A stretch of DNA of 64,000 nt from Talpa occidentalis (lineage: Eukaryota > Chordata > Mammalia > Eulipotyphla > Talpidae). The translations under genes were made by a program, and so were the position numbers. The stretch covers positions 14,536,850-14,600,849 of the forward strand of contig NW_023600993.1 in NCBI RefSeq assembly GCF_014898055.3, written 5' to 3'. The notes under the pieces were generated by a model that did not search any database, had not been told where the DNA came from, and saw only the letters and a list, made by a program, of their open reading frames with translations. Positions 45,908 through 57,804 of this stretch are shown here, in pieces (position 1 is the stretch's first letter; each line of letters opens with the position of its first letter).

Positions 45908-45924
45908 AAAAGTACTCTGGAAAG

Positions 45925-48900
45925 AGTATTTTCAAAACTAACCCAACTCAGTACAGTGGTAGCAGGGCCTCGCTGCTATAAACAAAATATATTTTAGATA
46001 ATATGTGTAATGGGCAAAAAACTCAAGGACTGTATTTGTGACTACTGTATAACAGGTTATTTTCATTTCTGTTGGAAAGTCTAGGGCATTCCAACAAAGG
46101 GTTTTAATGTAGTTTGCTTTTTGCACCCATGCCATTGATTGCTGAATCTAATAGTCTGGTCGTGAAGCTGAATGAATGTGTCTTAAAAAAAATCTGATTA
46201 TGTGAAGATAACTGTCATCATTTGTACACAAATATACACACATACAGACTTTATAAATGTCTACTTTGTAGAAAGTTTTCCAGTTTGGACTAGTAATGAG
46301 CAGTTTATAGATTTGACCTAGCTGATACCAAAAATTGTTACTAACAAAGAAAAATCGAAGCTTCTTTCGAACAAAGATGTTCATTTTAAACTAAATGGTA
46401 AGTTTACCTTTCCTGGCTCTATGGGACTAAATTCTTATGTCACTGTACTCAAAGTGTCACTGAATGGGCCATATTTGAGATTCAATACTTTTTCATGGTA
46501 GTATTTCCAGTGGTGAGCCTATCTGAAGACTGACTGAGGGCTGGCACAAGGCTGTTCAAGATATAATCCCTGAAAAAAGTATTTTCAAAATTAACCCATT
46601 CTAGTAGAACATTCCATGGCAAGTCAAATAATTTTATCTCTTTCAGTATGAATAATTATGTTTAAATTTTAGTTCCAAATTTTGAATGTTATACAATAAT
46701 TACATGGTTTAAATTTTTTTATATTTTTATATTTTTGTATATTTGTAAATAATAACAAAGTTCTCATTTATGCTTCCTAGTCACAATATACCCATTTTTA
46801 TTAGTTTTTTTAACATATGTACAAGTGAAATTTCTTGTTAAAAGTTGTATTTTGCATCACTTCTTTTTAGGTTACAAATATGCATGTATTTCTATGTGCA
46901 CATACACACACACATCCCATGCACACCACACACATAATCTCTGTAGTTTATCTTATTTCACAGCAGTTTAAAAGACAGATACAGTAGCTTAAAAGAAAAA
47001 CAATTCATTATTCCTAACTATCCTGTGGATTAGGAATTTGAGTGACTCTCTTCTGGGCAGTACTTCTGTGACATAGTGTCAACTAGAGTCTTGCCTACAG
47101 CTGCATTCAGCTACTGATAGAGATGAAGTGGAACATTGAAGAACGTTTCATGTAGATCTGGCTCTGCAGGGCTCCTGCAAGTAACTTCTCCATTTCCAAG
47201 TCACCTGAGCTTCCTTGCAACATGATAATCTAAGGGGAGGTGGATTTCTTAGGTGGGTGCTGACTTCCAAGTGTCAGCGGGCTTAAAGGTAAAGGGGAAA
47301 TCCCTAGGGTCCCACATTCTTCTGTCATAGCAATCAAAGCATCCAGCACTCATCAGTGGTTTCAATAGTTTCATGATTGCTTTTCAATTGGTGAGAGAAT
47401 TTTAAAACTATTTTAGGACTAGTAGTTTAAGGTTCAGCCATGAAAGCCAAATAAATTCTCACCACAGTCACTGGACAAGACAAATCCCAAATTCTCCTCA
47501 GTTCAAAGGAGAGGGGTGGAAAAGGGGTAGATTGTCTTTCAGTAGGATGTGTGCAAATAATTGCAGCCATTTTTAATTTACTACAATATCTGTTTCACTT
47601 TATCATGTTTTAAAGACCACAGACACCAGTCGATCAGTAACAGAATGCTGTCTGCTAATACCCTTTGAAAAATTTGATTCCGGTACTTAAAAAATAATTG
47701 TTACTGAGAAATCTTTGCAAAAGAAGTAGTACTTTCAGAAATAAAAAGTTTTCATTTAAAAAAAATAAATTGTTCCTCATAAGCTCATAGGTTTGCATTA
47801 AAGCCCACATTTTTGTAACACAATATGTTGTTAATTTAAAGAGAAAAAAAAATTCCCCAAAGTATTTTTAATCACTTGGACACATTCTGACTGCCAATTT
47901 GTGGACAGACCAGTTTCTTCATGCATGCTTTGACATATACATTAAACCTTCCCTTACTATTCTCTTGATGAATCTAATTCCCATCAAACCTGTGACACAA
48001 CCTATAACTATCACCAGCTTCTTTGTGGGAGTTTACGATCTTCATGATATATGCCTTCTGAAATATAGGTCTGTAAGCTTATGGTAAAATTAATAAAACC
48101 GAAATTAAAACTGACAGCTCTGAAATGATATGCTACCCTTAGCATATGGAATAACTACCGTGAATACTTATGGGGTTTGTTGCAAGATTATAGACAGTTA
48201 CCCAATGGGGGATAACTTCTGAACTGTGTTGCTAAATCTCATTTGACAGGTTTTGGATTTGGTATAATTTTTCTATAGAATTTTAGTGTTGGATGAGCAA
48301 TATGTTAGCAATGATTCAGATGACATTTTATTTCTAAGCCCTTTAGTCTTTCCCCTCCAAGTCCTCCCTCTCTCCCCTGTCACATCCTCCTTTTCCTTCC
48401 CTTCCCTCCTCTACATACTCTCAATCTTATATAAATATTTTAACAGTTAGTTCATGGCTAGGGGATTCCTTATGAAATATGACAATGAAAACGCTTTTGT
48501 CTGGCTGCACATGTACAAATCTGAGGATGCATATCAGAATTTCATTTTATGTCTGTCCATCTAGCGATATTCGTATATTTTTCTTTCCTATACCCAAATG
48601 TTTAAACTGGTAGGTCTGCTGTGAGAGTAGAAATGCAAATTGTAAGGATTTAGTCCTGTACACTGTGTTCAATGATCCAGGCTTATAAAATCTGTCTTGG
48701 TCCCAATTCATGCATGCATCTGTGTGGGTGTGAACTTGAACGCGCATGCGCGCGTGGGTGTGTGTGTGTGCATGTGTGTACGTGTGTGTGAGTGTGCATG
48801 TCTGCAGAGCATGGAGGAGAGCGTACACGCCCACACACCCTTTCATGTTGTCCTTTTATGTTGTCCTTCATGACTCTATTTATCTTTTTTATGATGAATG

Positions 48901-49125
48901 AAGAGCTGCTGGCTAGAATTTGGTTTTATAAAAAACATTACCATCCCTACCAAAGAAAGACTTTGGCAGTTTGGGAAAAACAGTTAAGAGTTACTTGCTA
49001 CAATAACAAATACTCACCTATTGTAATTATGCTAAAACTTAAGAATTCCATGTACTGAAAACCATTTGGGATCATCAAAAGATAATATAGAGAGAAAAGG
49101 GCACCAGAAGGAATTTGAGGTGCTC
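45925..49125. other. Mostly unique noncoding DNA with possible LTR debris
   Basis: Region 46980-47350 vaguely resembles an old LTR, but not firmly. No gene. A Z-DNA-prone tract is listed separately. Confidence 0.4.
48722..48803 (+). repeat. Alternating purine-pyrimidine tract with CpG core
   Basis: A long run of mostly alternating bases including 'gcgcatgcgcgcgtgggtgt' then (gt)n and 'gtgtgtacgtgtgtg'. The CpG-containing centre within a CpG-poor region makes it a strong Z-DNA-type sequence by composition. Confidence 0.75.
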
Positions 49126-49134
49126 TTAAAAGTT

Positions 49135-49435
49135 TTCGTCCTCTGGGATTATGCTAAGTCAAATAAGTCAGAAAGTGGAAGACAACTACTGGATGCTTCC
49201 TCTCCGTTGTGAACTATAAGTACCCAAAGTAAACAAAATAACTGTCAAAACACAACGGAAATAACTCAGATTCTGAAAGCTATGAGGTTCGTGGGTGCAT
49301 AGAAGCATAAGATGTTAGGTGTGGGCACTGGGGCTTTGCCAGAGAACAAAATGAAATGTGTGCACATGTTGAGGTGTGAAGTTATACTCCGCAAATTCTA
49401 TAGTTTTGTAAACAAAACGGAAAATCAGTGAAATA
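49135..49435 (+). mobile_element. Old L1 3' fragment, sense
   Basis: 'tatgctaagtcaaataagtc' then 'agaaagtggaagacaactac' match the ORF2 end (SEISQ region) and start of 3' UTR in an old L1. Remainder is diverged. Confidence 0.5.
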
Positions 49436-49588
49436 TGATGGGAATAGAAAAAAGATTTCTCTTTCCCCATCCCAGTTTTACTTTGAAAATAGAAATGACA
49501 TTAATATCTTTCAGACAAAATAACTAAATAAACACATTCACGAATTTAGTGCTTTTTGTGGAGATATGACTCCCCATTCAAACTTAAG

Positions 49589-49619
49589 TTTTGGACAAAT
49601 TTTGGAAATTTGTCCAAAA
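49589..49619. repeat. Perfect 13-base inverted repeat
   Basis: ttttggacaaatt at 49589-49601 and aatttgtccaaaa at 49607-49619 with a five-base loop. No T run follows and there is no gene beside it. Confidence 0.9.
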
Positions 49620-49964
49620 TAAGGGAGACTGTTGCTTCTGAAATTGTTCAGATTGGGGTTGCCTTTCATAAGCTTTTAATAATAGTTCCCAAATGATTTC
49701 TGTCCCTAAAAATCTAAATATCCCTATATTCTATCCCTAAATATCCCTTCTCAAGCTGCTGATCTGTGGTAGCAGGAAAACATTCTGGTGAGACTTGATG
49801 TTACCTGAATAATTAGAGAAGGCCCCTCTTCTTTTAGAGCCACAAAATTATGGAGAGGTTCTCCTGGCCCCCCTACTCTTTGAAGACAACTCTCAAATTG
49901 AGGGGGGGCACAGAGGGGCTACGTCCCTTGTTGGAAATATTGGCTTATTTATATTGTGAGTCAC

Positions 49965-50720
49965 AATTCCCACATGAAAAGGGAGAAAAGATAACAATAT
50001 ATCTCAGTGAATTTTCACAAAGTGAATACCCATGTCACTCCTACCAGTTCAAGAAATGAAACATTGGCAACTCCCCAAAGCCTCCCTTGGGGGCTCTCTC
50101 AGTAATCCCTCCAGCATTTTCCTCCAAAGGTAATCCTGAATTTTCAGTCATCTTTTTCTTTCTATTATTCACAGTTTTACTGCTTAAGTATGATCTACTA
50201 AATGCAAATTTTTTTAAGATTTATTTATTTATTTATACAAGCACTGGGTACAGTCAGAAGCATGGGAGGGTGAGAGAATTCACCAGAGCCAAAGCGGGGA
50301 ACAGAACAGGCAGACTGATGAAGTACACTGCTGAGGGGAGCAACGGGCGCGGCAGGAGAGGTCTGCACGCCATGTGGGACCCTCGCTGGAGGCCAGGGAT
50401 CGAACCGGCACTGCAGAGGCTGCGGGCAGCTTTGCAGCCCAGTGCTCAGCCATTGCGCCACTGGGAAGACCCTAAATGCCAATTTTATCTATTTTTAAAT
50501 TTTCCTATATGGATCACATAGTGTAAGTTGTTTTGTTTGTGACTTTTTTCACGTGAAAAATCATGCTTGTGAAATTCACGCATAGACAAAATTATTGTGT
50601 ATCACTTTACAGTATTCTACTATATAAAACAGCACAATTTTGGCATTTTATTGTGGAGAGGATGTAAGTTGTTTTCAGTTCTAAGGATATTCAGATGATT
50701 TTAGCAAGAGCAGCCAGATT
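49965..50720 (-). mobile_element. Old L1 (L1M-type) antisense fragment, split by a SINE
   Basis: Left part has 'gaatacccatgtcactccta' and 'agttcaagaaatgaaacatt'. Right part (50487-50720) has 'gtaagttgttttcagttcta' type text. Both fit antisense L1M order with the SINE at 50213-50471 inserted between. Diverged. Confidence 0.45.
50213..50471 (-). mobile_element. tRNA-derived SINE, 'cagtgcttatataaat' subfamily
   Basis: Antisense copy with 'ttatttatttatttatacaa' tail, B box complement 'gggatcgaacc' and head 'cattgcgccactgggaagac'. Target-site duplication ctaaatgcMaatttt (15 bases, one mismatch) at 50198-50212 and 50472-50486. Confidence 0.95.
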
Positions 50721-50724
50721 CAAA

Positions 50725-51585
50725 AGTCACACACACTGATCCGATCCCCTCCCACCCCCCACCCCACACTTTTGCCAAAAACAACTCCAGTGTTAGCTGA
50801 ATGACCCATAGTTAAATTTCTGACACTAAGTTAATCACTTTGCCTTCAAGAGAGTTTTCCTCTTTGGCCATAATAAATTAGTTCAGGAAAACACTTAGTC
50901 TCGTTTCTCCCACCATTACCTTCCTAGGAATTTTGGACTTGAGCAGAAAGAAGGTATATGCCTCTTGGTTGCTGCAATAAACCCTATAAATTAAAAGGCT
51001 ATTGGCAGCCCTGTTTTGTAAAAGGAAAGGAGAAAAAATTAGAAATATCTGCAGAGGAAGAAAAGAATGAAACAGATGCCTAAAGGGGCATAACTGTAAA
51101 ACTACAAAGAATCTTGAACAAATTCTGCTGTCAGTTTGTTCTGGAGCTTTTATATCCATGTAATTTCCCTTTGACTTAGGAGAGTTTGAGTTGAGCTTCT
51201 ATTATATGAAACTACAAGAGCCCTAATATTCCTGATACTATTTGCTATCTAGACATTGTTCATAGCAATTTCTTAAATAATGATGTTTTTCAATAATTTT
51301 TATATTTGAGGATACAAGTATCTGATAACTGAAACGAATGTGTTAAATGAATTTAGACAAGTAAAAGAACTTCACTGTGACTCAGCTTATTCATCAGTAA
51401 TGTGGGAATTTGGACAATAAGATCTCTAAGATTCATTCCGTATCTAACATAGAATTATTCTATCAAAGTGCCAGTATGAAAGCTTATTATTTGTGCTTGA
51501 CTTCTCAGAGAATGCCTTGGAGATCCTGGTGAACATGTATTCTAAAAAAATTTAACAACAAACTATTTCAGAACTCCTTTATTTC
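50725..51585. other. Unique noncoding DNA
   Basis: No gene or repeat recognised. Confidence 0.45.
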
Positions 51586-51589
51586 TTAT

Positions 51590-51676
51590 TAAATGGTGCA
51601 TTCTCCATTAGAATATTTCCTGGTGACTAGCAGGCACTTAATAAATATTTGTCAAATGAACGAATGAATGAATGAC
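51590..51676 (+). repeat. L2-type 3' end
   Basis: 'gactagcaggcacttaataa' followed by 'atatttgtcaaatgaacgaa' and (tgaa)n is the L2 3' terminus. Confidence 0.55.
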
Positions 51677-51679
51677 TTA

Positions 51680-53350
51680 TCCACTCAAGATAGTTCACAT
51701 CCCCAGATCAAGAACAGTAAGTACATATTTTAATGATATCAGTTCTCAATTGACCCTTACCATAAATTCCTATCTTTTACAAAAGCCAAATGCAACCTGT
51801 CAAACATGTGGGCTTCTGTTTCTGGGTGATTCAGAGCTGAAGGGGTTAATGAAGAATCTGATGTCTTCCCAGGATTTCTGTGAAGCACAAAAAGTACAGT
51901 GCCAACAAAATCCCCTGAAGAGTAAACAAAACTTGGAACTGTTGCAAACAATAAATTGTCAATACCTTATAGAAGCAATGGATAATGAAAACTTATCATG
52001 CCTATAGTTAGTATCCTCTTTAAAAGAATTTACAGAGTCTATGAAATTAAATTCTGTGCACAGTTCTCTTAATTTGTCCTTAATTAAACAATACTCCATA
52101 AATGGTGCATTCAGTGACCAAATGTTCAGAGACAGCAAAATGGTGGGTCCCAAGCCATTAGGAATGAAATAAAGGCAGTCCCTGGAGAGTCTGCAAGAAT
52201 CTGGTCTCTCTAAGTGACAACTGATGGTTTAGGAAAGATAATTAACTTTGCAATTACAAACTGCAGCTTTCACCAATGCTGTTTTTCCCCAGTATAATCT
52301 TTTAAATGCTGGATTATTTCCTATAACGTGAAATAGTTTGCTTGGAAAAGAGAAATGCAAACAAATACCCCACCTTAGGTTGCTGAGTTCATCAGGAATT
52401 AAATCCTTATTGATTAATTTAATGGTTTTTTTATTTCTAATGTTAGATCAATATCCATTTAATGTGCATTGCTATGCAGATTCTCAAGACAAAAATTTCA
52501 GCAGTAAATTTAAACAAATAACAACATAGTATTTAGATTTCATACAAACTGGAACAGAGAGATCTTTTCTTTTTTATCAGAAAAAGAACATGAAACTACT
52601 CTTTGATAAATTAAGAGCTAGATCTTTGTAAGAACACTTATTCTACTATAGATTTAGTAACTTTATGCCATTTTTTCCCCGCTTAAGTGATTCCCTAAAA
52701 TCTCATTACTTTATTTATTATGGATTTTTAAATTATCTTAGTACCGGAATAATCCAGTTTTCTTCTTCCTCCCCCAAAGAATTCAGTTTACCCTAACTCT
52801 ACCTGGCCAACTTTTCTTAATGTAAATTGACACCATGCATTAGGCAAATGTTAATGGCAAATAAGAATTACTTCTTTTTTCGTTTTAAAATCTGATTGCA
52901 GGAAGGACACTTTCATTGTGTCTGTGCAGAAAAAAAAAAAAAAACATGAACCATAAAATATCCATTTCTCCTCCATACTGTTCATTTCATCAAATGATAG
53001 TATCTTGTCTGTTTTCTGTTGATTTCTGTGTGCATACAGATGTGCCTTTGTGTACCTGTTCAGGTGGGTTCCGCCAGTCACAGCAAATACACAACCAGGC
53101 AAGAGTCTTTCCAAGTTAACTCACTCATGCAATATCAAATTACCTTTTGTTTATACTAACATACAAAGATACACTGTATCTGAAAGATACAATAATTTTT
53201 GACTTGGTGATGCAAACATTCAGTTAAAATTTTTTCAGACCAAGTCCAATGTCACTAGATTTTTATATAATGTGCTTAGGTTTTATCAGAAACTCACATG
53301 TTGTTAGATAATACTTAGTTTCCAATCTTGGGCAAGATCTTTCTCCCTCT
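51680..53350. other. Unique noncoding DNA
   Basis: No gene or repeat recognised. Around 52330-52500 an even-textured AT-rich stretch contains octamer-like and TAAT cores and could be conserved, but this is only an impression. Confidence 0.4.
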
Positions 53351-53354
53351 CTCC

Positions 53355-53475
53355 CTCCCTTCCCTTCTTTTCTCTTTCATTCACTCAACAAATATTTGTT
53401 CAATTCATATTACACAGCAATACTGAGCCAGACTCATCTGTGGGTACAGGAATATACACAACACACTCAAGGGAG
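53355..53475 (-). repeat. L2-type end fragment, antisense
   Basis: 'ttcattcactcaacaaatat' then 'ttgttcaattcatattacac' and 'gggtacaggaatatacac' match the antisense L2 end. Confidence 0.5.
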
Positions 53476-53512
53476 TCAGTGCTAATGGAAGTAGAAGTTG
53501 TTTGCGTATGGA

Positions 53513-53543
53513 GATATACATATATATATATATATATATATAT
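53513..53543 (+). repeat. (TA)n microsatellite
   Basis: About 11-12 uninterrupted 'ta' units preceded by 'tacatata'. Confidence 0.9.
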
Positions 53544-54244
53544 TCATGTACACAGATACACAGCCACTGGGATCTTAGCTAAATATAGAGAAATGGACTG
53601 TTTTCTCTTCACTGAGAAGAGATCAAGTTAAACAGAGAAGTCGAGCTTCTATACTTTCCATATAAGAAATGTATAATATTCATGCCGTGTTTTCCAGACA
53701 AACATCACAGTTTTGGTAGAGTACATCTCAAAATGTAGCCAATGGATGCTAATTTTTCTGGATATCACAGCTCCTTTGACATGTACAATTTTCCATCAAT
53801 AGATATGGGAAACACTGACTTAACAAAATAGGTTTACTGCAAGACTTAACCGAGCCGTCAATGTGCTAATGTTCTTGTAGAATTCCAAGTAGAAGATAAA
53901 GGCTATAGCACTTGACATGTAGGTCTGTTTCTCCTGGAGCATCTTGAGTGTTAGAGGTAGTGTTCTGTGGAACACACATTTAATGAAAAACTGTTCAGCA
54001 AAATACAATTTTAAGTTTTTAGGGAGTAATTAGAAGGCGTCCATGACTTGGTTCTTATTTCCCTTCTTAATCTATCCATTTGCCCCCTACAAATTTCCTG
54101 TTACTAATTTATATTTATACTCTCGGCAAAAAAAAAGGACCATTTGTTATTCCATTATTTCTGATGTTTGCTAAACACCCACATTTGCTCCTCTATTTTC
54201 CTCACTTTTCCATCCAACCTTCTTCAGTTAAAAGTTTACCCATG

Positions 54245-54538
54245 GGGCCTCCCTGGTGGCACAGAGGTTGAGCACTGGGTTGCGAAGCTGCCCACAGCCT
54301 CTGCAGTGCCGGTTCGATCCCCGGCTGCTTCCTGGCCACAGAGCGAGGGTCCCACATGGCAAGCAGTCCTCTCCTGCCGCCCGCTGCTCCCCTCAGCAGT
54401 GTACTTTGGTCCTTCTGCCTGCTCTTCTCCCCGCTCTCGCTCTGGTGAATTCTCTCACCCTCCCGCACTTCTGACTGTACCCAGTGCTCATATAAATAAA
54501 TAAATAAATAAAATAGAATGAAATAAATCTTTAAAAAA
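54245..54538 (+). mobile_element. tRNA-derived SINE, best-preserved Pol III promoter
   Basis: Head 'gggcctccctggtggcacag'. The A box tggcacagagg is at 54257-54267 and the B box ggttcgatccc at 54311-54321, matching the internal RNA polymerase III promoter of tRNA genes. Tail is (aaat)n. Target-site duplication aaaRtttacccatg (14 bases, one mismatch) at 54231-54244 and 54539-54552. High CpG retention suggests a young copy. Confidence 0.96.
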
Positions 54539-54744
54539 AAAATTTACCCATGATTTAAGAACTTCCAAAATGTCTTATGCATACACTTTGGTTGATTATT
54601 TAGCTAAATAACACTTCTCTGTGATCTCTAAGTCTTACTACTATTTCTATAGCATTTATCCCAATCTGCTAGGTATTGTGGTTAATGGTGGACACATTTC
54701 ATTACTGGCTTACAAATGCTTAAAGGGATACTATTGCACATTGA

Positions 54745-54965
54745 GTTCTCACCATGAGCCAGCTACTCTTCTAGGCATTTCACTCATTAGTTCACTCAGT
54801 CATTCATCCATGTACACCCCTCCTTTCTTCAATCTAGCATCTATCACACTAAGCACCAAGGCATGTTCTGGAACTAAGCTTTGGATACAGCAGTAAACAA
54901 GGTAGACAATGCACATTCCCTGAGAGTATATTGGCAGTTCCTAAGTCATAAACATGCAAAAAGGA
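54745..54965 (-). repeat. L2 3' end, antisense
   Basis: 'accatgagccagctactctt', 'ctaggcatttcactcatta', 'ggatacagcagtaaacaagg' and 'tagacaatgcacattccctg' match antisense L2 in order. Confidence 0.6.
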
Positions 54966-55069
54966 ACAGATAAGATGATTTGGAGAGTGGAAAGTGATAG
55001 GTAGAAAATAAAACAGAATAATGGTAGAGAATAACTAAGGAAGGAATGACTGCATTGAGTCAGAGCAGT

Positions 55070-55215
55070 TAGGATGCTTTGTAAATGCTAGCTTATATAA
55101 TCCTCAGAATAATACTCTGAACTACTTATTGCTCTCATCAACCTATGAGCTACCATCAAACTATGAGCAAGCATAGGTTGACCCAAGTTATTTAAGTCAT
55201 ACCTACTTAAGTATT
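55070..55215 (-). repeat. MIR fragment, antisense
   Basis: 'agcttatataatcctcagaa' followed by 'taatactctgaactactta' fits the antisense MIR tail. Diverged. Confidence 0.45.
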
Positions 55216-55219
55216 AGAA

Positions 55220-56205
55220 CAGGGCTAATGTATATGATTGCACAGGTTGTATTGCAAAACTCCAATGAGCAGAGTCTCATGTACTAGACTATGTGAAGTT
55301 TGTATCTATCAGCCATGAAATAACAGAGCCGCAGACTACTAAAAATGATATGAAATAAAGGATTTTTGACAGCAATAGGCCTTACATAACTGTGAAAGTA
55401 GAAATCAATTTTTGGAAATTTGTTGACTCTGTCTAGTTGGGATGAAAGTCATTGTAGGTGACCAGAGCTAGTACTGCTAATAAAATAGTATATCAAGTGA
55501 AGGAAAGAAAAGGGTAACTGAAAAATCCAAGGGAAAATGTGGATCCCACAAGGACACTCTTGGTCCCATGAGGACAAATTGGAAACTGGGGCTGTGTCTT
55601 GCTTGCCTCTGACCTCAGCAAAACAGGTAGTATGCAGGAGTTGCTGTGTCTATCACCATCTGTGGGATTTACACTTGGCCAGTTCTCTAATAGCAGTGGG
55701 AAGTGGAGGAGCTGGGGCCTGGCCACTGAGCATGCCTACAAGGGAAAACACGAGGTCAGAGACAAGCATGCAAGCTGCAACAGTGTATGCAGTCCTTAAT
55801 GAACTCGGAGTGTGATGCCTGTACACACATTTGTCATGTGACCAACCCAGCCCATGTCATACAAGCCATGGAATTGTTGGAAATGGAGCTCCAGCTTAGC
55901 AAGATGACACAGAGATCCTTCCCTGGACAGAGCAGACCTTGTAGCAAAGATGGGCTTCTATCTAGGCCTTGAGACTTCAAAAGTTGCAAGCTTTTGATGA
56001 CATAGTATTATTTGCAACACATATGTCTTCATTTGCAACACATCATGTCTCATAGTCATCATGACACCAGCCACAGAAAGTCATTGTTCACTGTATTGTA
56101 TTTAGTAAGTAAGTAATTAACATGGGCTTTGTAATTCTGAGCTGGTAGTAACTCTAGAGAATAAAATTCTCAAATTCTCCTCATTGGCTGGACTGTATCA
56201 ATGTA
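55220..56205. other. Unique noncoding DNA
   Basis: Overlapping 61-92 codon open frames at 55493-55972 have no recognisable similarity. Confidence 0.45.
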
Positions 56206-56213
56206 CACAGACC

Positions 56214-56244
56214 GGGGTGGGGGGAGGTGGGGCAGGGTGGGGGG
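56214..56244 (+). promoter_or_regulatory. G-quadruplex-type motif
   Basis: Five separate runs of three or more G within 31 bases (gggg, gggggg, gggg, ggg, gggggg) in an otherwise AT-rich, non-L1 context. Confidence 0.7.
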
Positions 56245-56359
56245 CGCGGAATCACTTTTAACCAGAGGAACACAGTACAATTTCTTTGTCACTGACACAC
56301 TTGACTTTTAGGATAACAGGACTCAGAGTTCTGTTTCTAAAGGTAAGCCTTTGTTTTCT

Positions 56360-56532
56360 GGGGTTATCAGAACAGCATCACCTGGGAACTTGTTAGAAAT
56401 GAAATTTCTCAATTTTTACCCCAGACCTATCAGATAACAAACCCTGGGGGTGTGGTTTAGCAGCCTTGGGTTTAAACAAATCTTCCAGGTGATTCTGATG
56501 CACACTCGAAATTGAGAATTGCTGATCTAGAA
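56360..56532. mobile_element. MER20-like hAT-Charlie nonautonomous element
   Basis: 'agcatcacctgggaacttgt', 'tagaaatgaaatttctcaat', 'ccccagacctatcagataac', 'ctgggggtgtggtttagcag' and 'ccaggtgattctgatgcaca' closely follow the MER20-type consensus, ending near 'aattgagaattgctg'. Confidence 0.75.
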
Positions 56533-56539
56533 ATGCTGA

Positions 56540-57785
56540 ATTCCTGGGAAAGCAAATAAAAAGAGAAACTGAAGTAGGTCCCATTTGGTGAATTTGCTTG
56601 TTTGGTGGGTAAAAGAGATGATACAAGGAACCAGTGAGCTGCAACTTAAGACAATTCAGGAAAGATAGATAAAGTGGAAATGGCAGCCATTAGGAGCAAG
56701 TGCTATTAGAGCATACATATCCTGCAGTTGCAAATCAGAAAGAGTCGCTTAGAAGCAATGCAGGGATTTCCCAGCAGTTCATGGCATTGCCTATCCCACA
56801 GATGCTTCTGGCAGGTGGGCTGCTCACTTCTTGTGACTAAGCAAATTTGGGGTAAACTGATGAATTTCATCATGAGTTCCCAGCCTGTTAATCATGCAAT
56901 CGGATAAAAATAATCATGAAATGGTGATGTAACCTTAATGCAATCTCTAGCTTACGTGTAGCCTGGTCTTTCCTTAGGAACTTCCTTGTCCATCTAAAGG
57001 AAAGTCAGTCCTTACAGAATCAGCCATTAAAATGGCTTTGTGATAACTTCTGAGTATGGCTAACATTCTCAACTGCCTGATTGCCATCTGCTCATGAATA
57101 CTTCTTAATTCAGTCCCATGTCACTGACTCCAGCCTCCTGGTTTACTTCCCCTTCACAGTTCTCACTTTTATCTCCAATTCATTGTATGATAATAGCATA
57201 GGGCAACATTTTGAAATGCAAGTCGCCATGGAGGGATTATTTTCCTTTTATTTCCTCCTTCCTCCTTCTGGCCCTAGAATAGAAACTGAAGACCTAATTC
57301 TCTGTGGCTTATCTCTTCCACTATGCTCAGCCTTCCAGGGACCTTAGCAGATATGTCAAACAGCAGAAGAAAGGACTGAGCTGTAGACAAGATGTCTTGG
57401 TTAAAAACAGACCAGGAGGAACTTTCTTTCCCTCTGACCAAGGGTTACAGTTTCAAAAGGGAAGCAAACTGGAAGGCTGGGATAGGACTTTTGTAGAGCC
57501 AAAGTGAAGAAGGATTTCAGAAAGAAAATGGTTTGTCAGGTATATCTAGGCCTATGGGAGCAGAAGCAGCTTCAAAGGATTCCAGGGCACTGAACCTGAA
57601 GCTGTTAAAGCAGACAGCTTCCAGCACAGAGGAGGCCTTCACAGTAATGCACTGGACAAATGGCCCTTGACTAGTTCCACAGCATCCCCTCCAAATATCT
57701 GTCACTGTGAAACATTCCAGAAGTGGAGCACAGAAAGGACTCAAGTTAAATTTTCCTTGAAACTTATGAAATGGGTTTGATTTAT
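56540..57785. other. Unique noncoding DNA
   Basis: No gene recognised; open frames of 67-88 codons have no similarity. The stretch 56800-56960 contains repeated TAATCATG-like motifs. Confidence 0.4.
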
Positions 57786-57804
57786 GAAGAGTATAGTATT
57801 TCTT

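Noticed and set aside
54245..54330. Functional tRNA gene
   Set aside because: A and B boxes are present, but the rest does not fold as a tRNA and the unit is a dispersed SINE with tail and target-site duplication.
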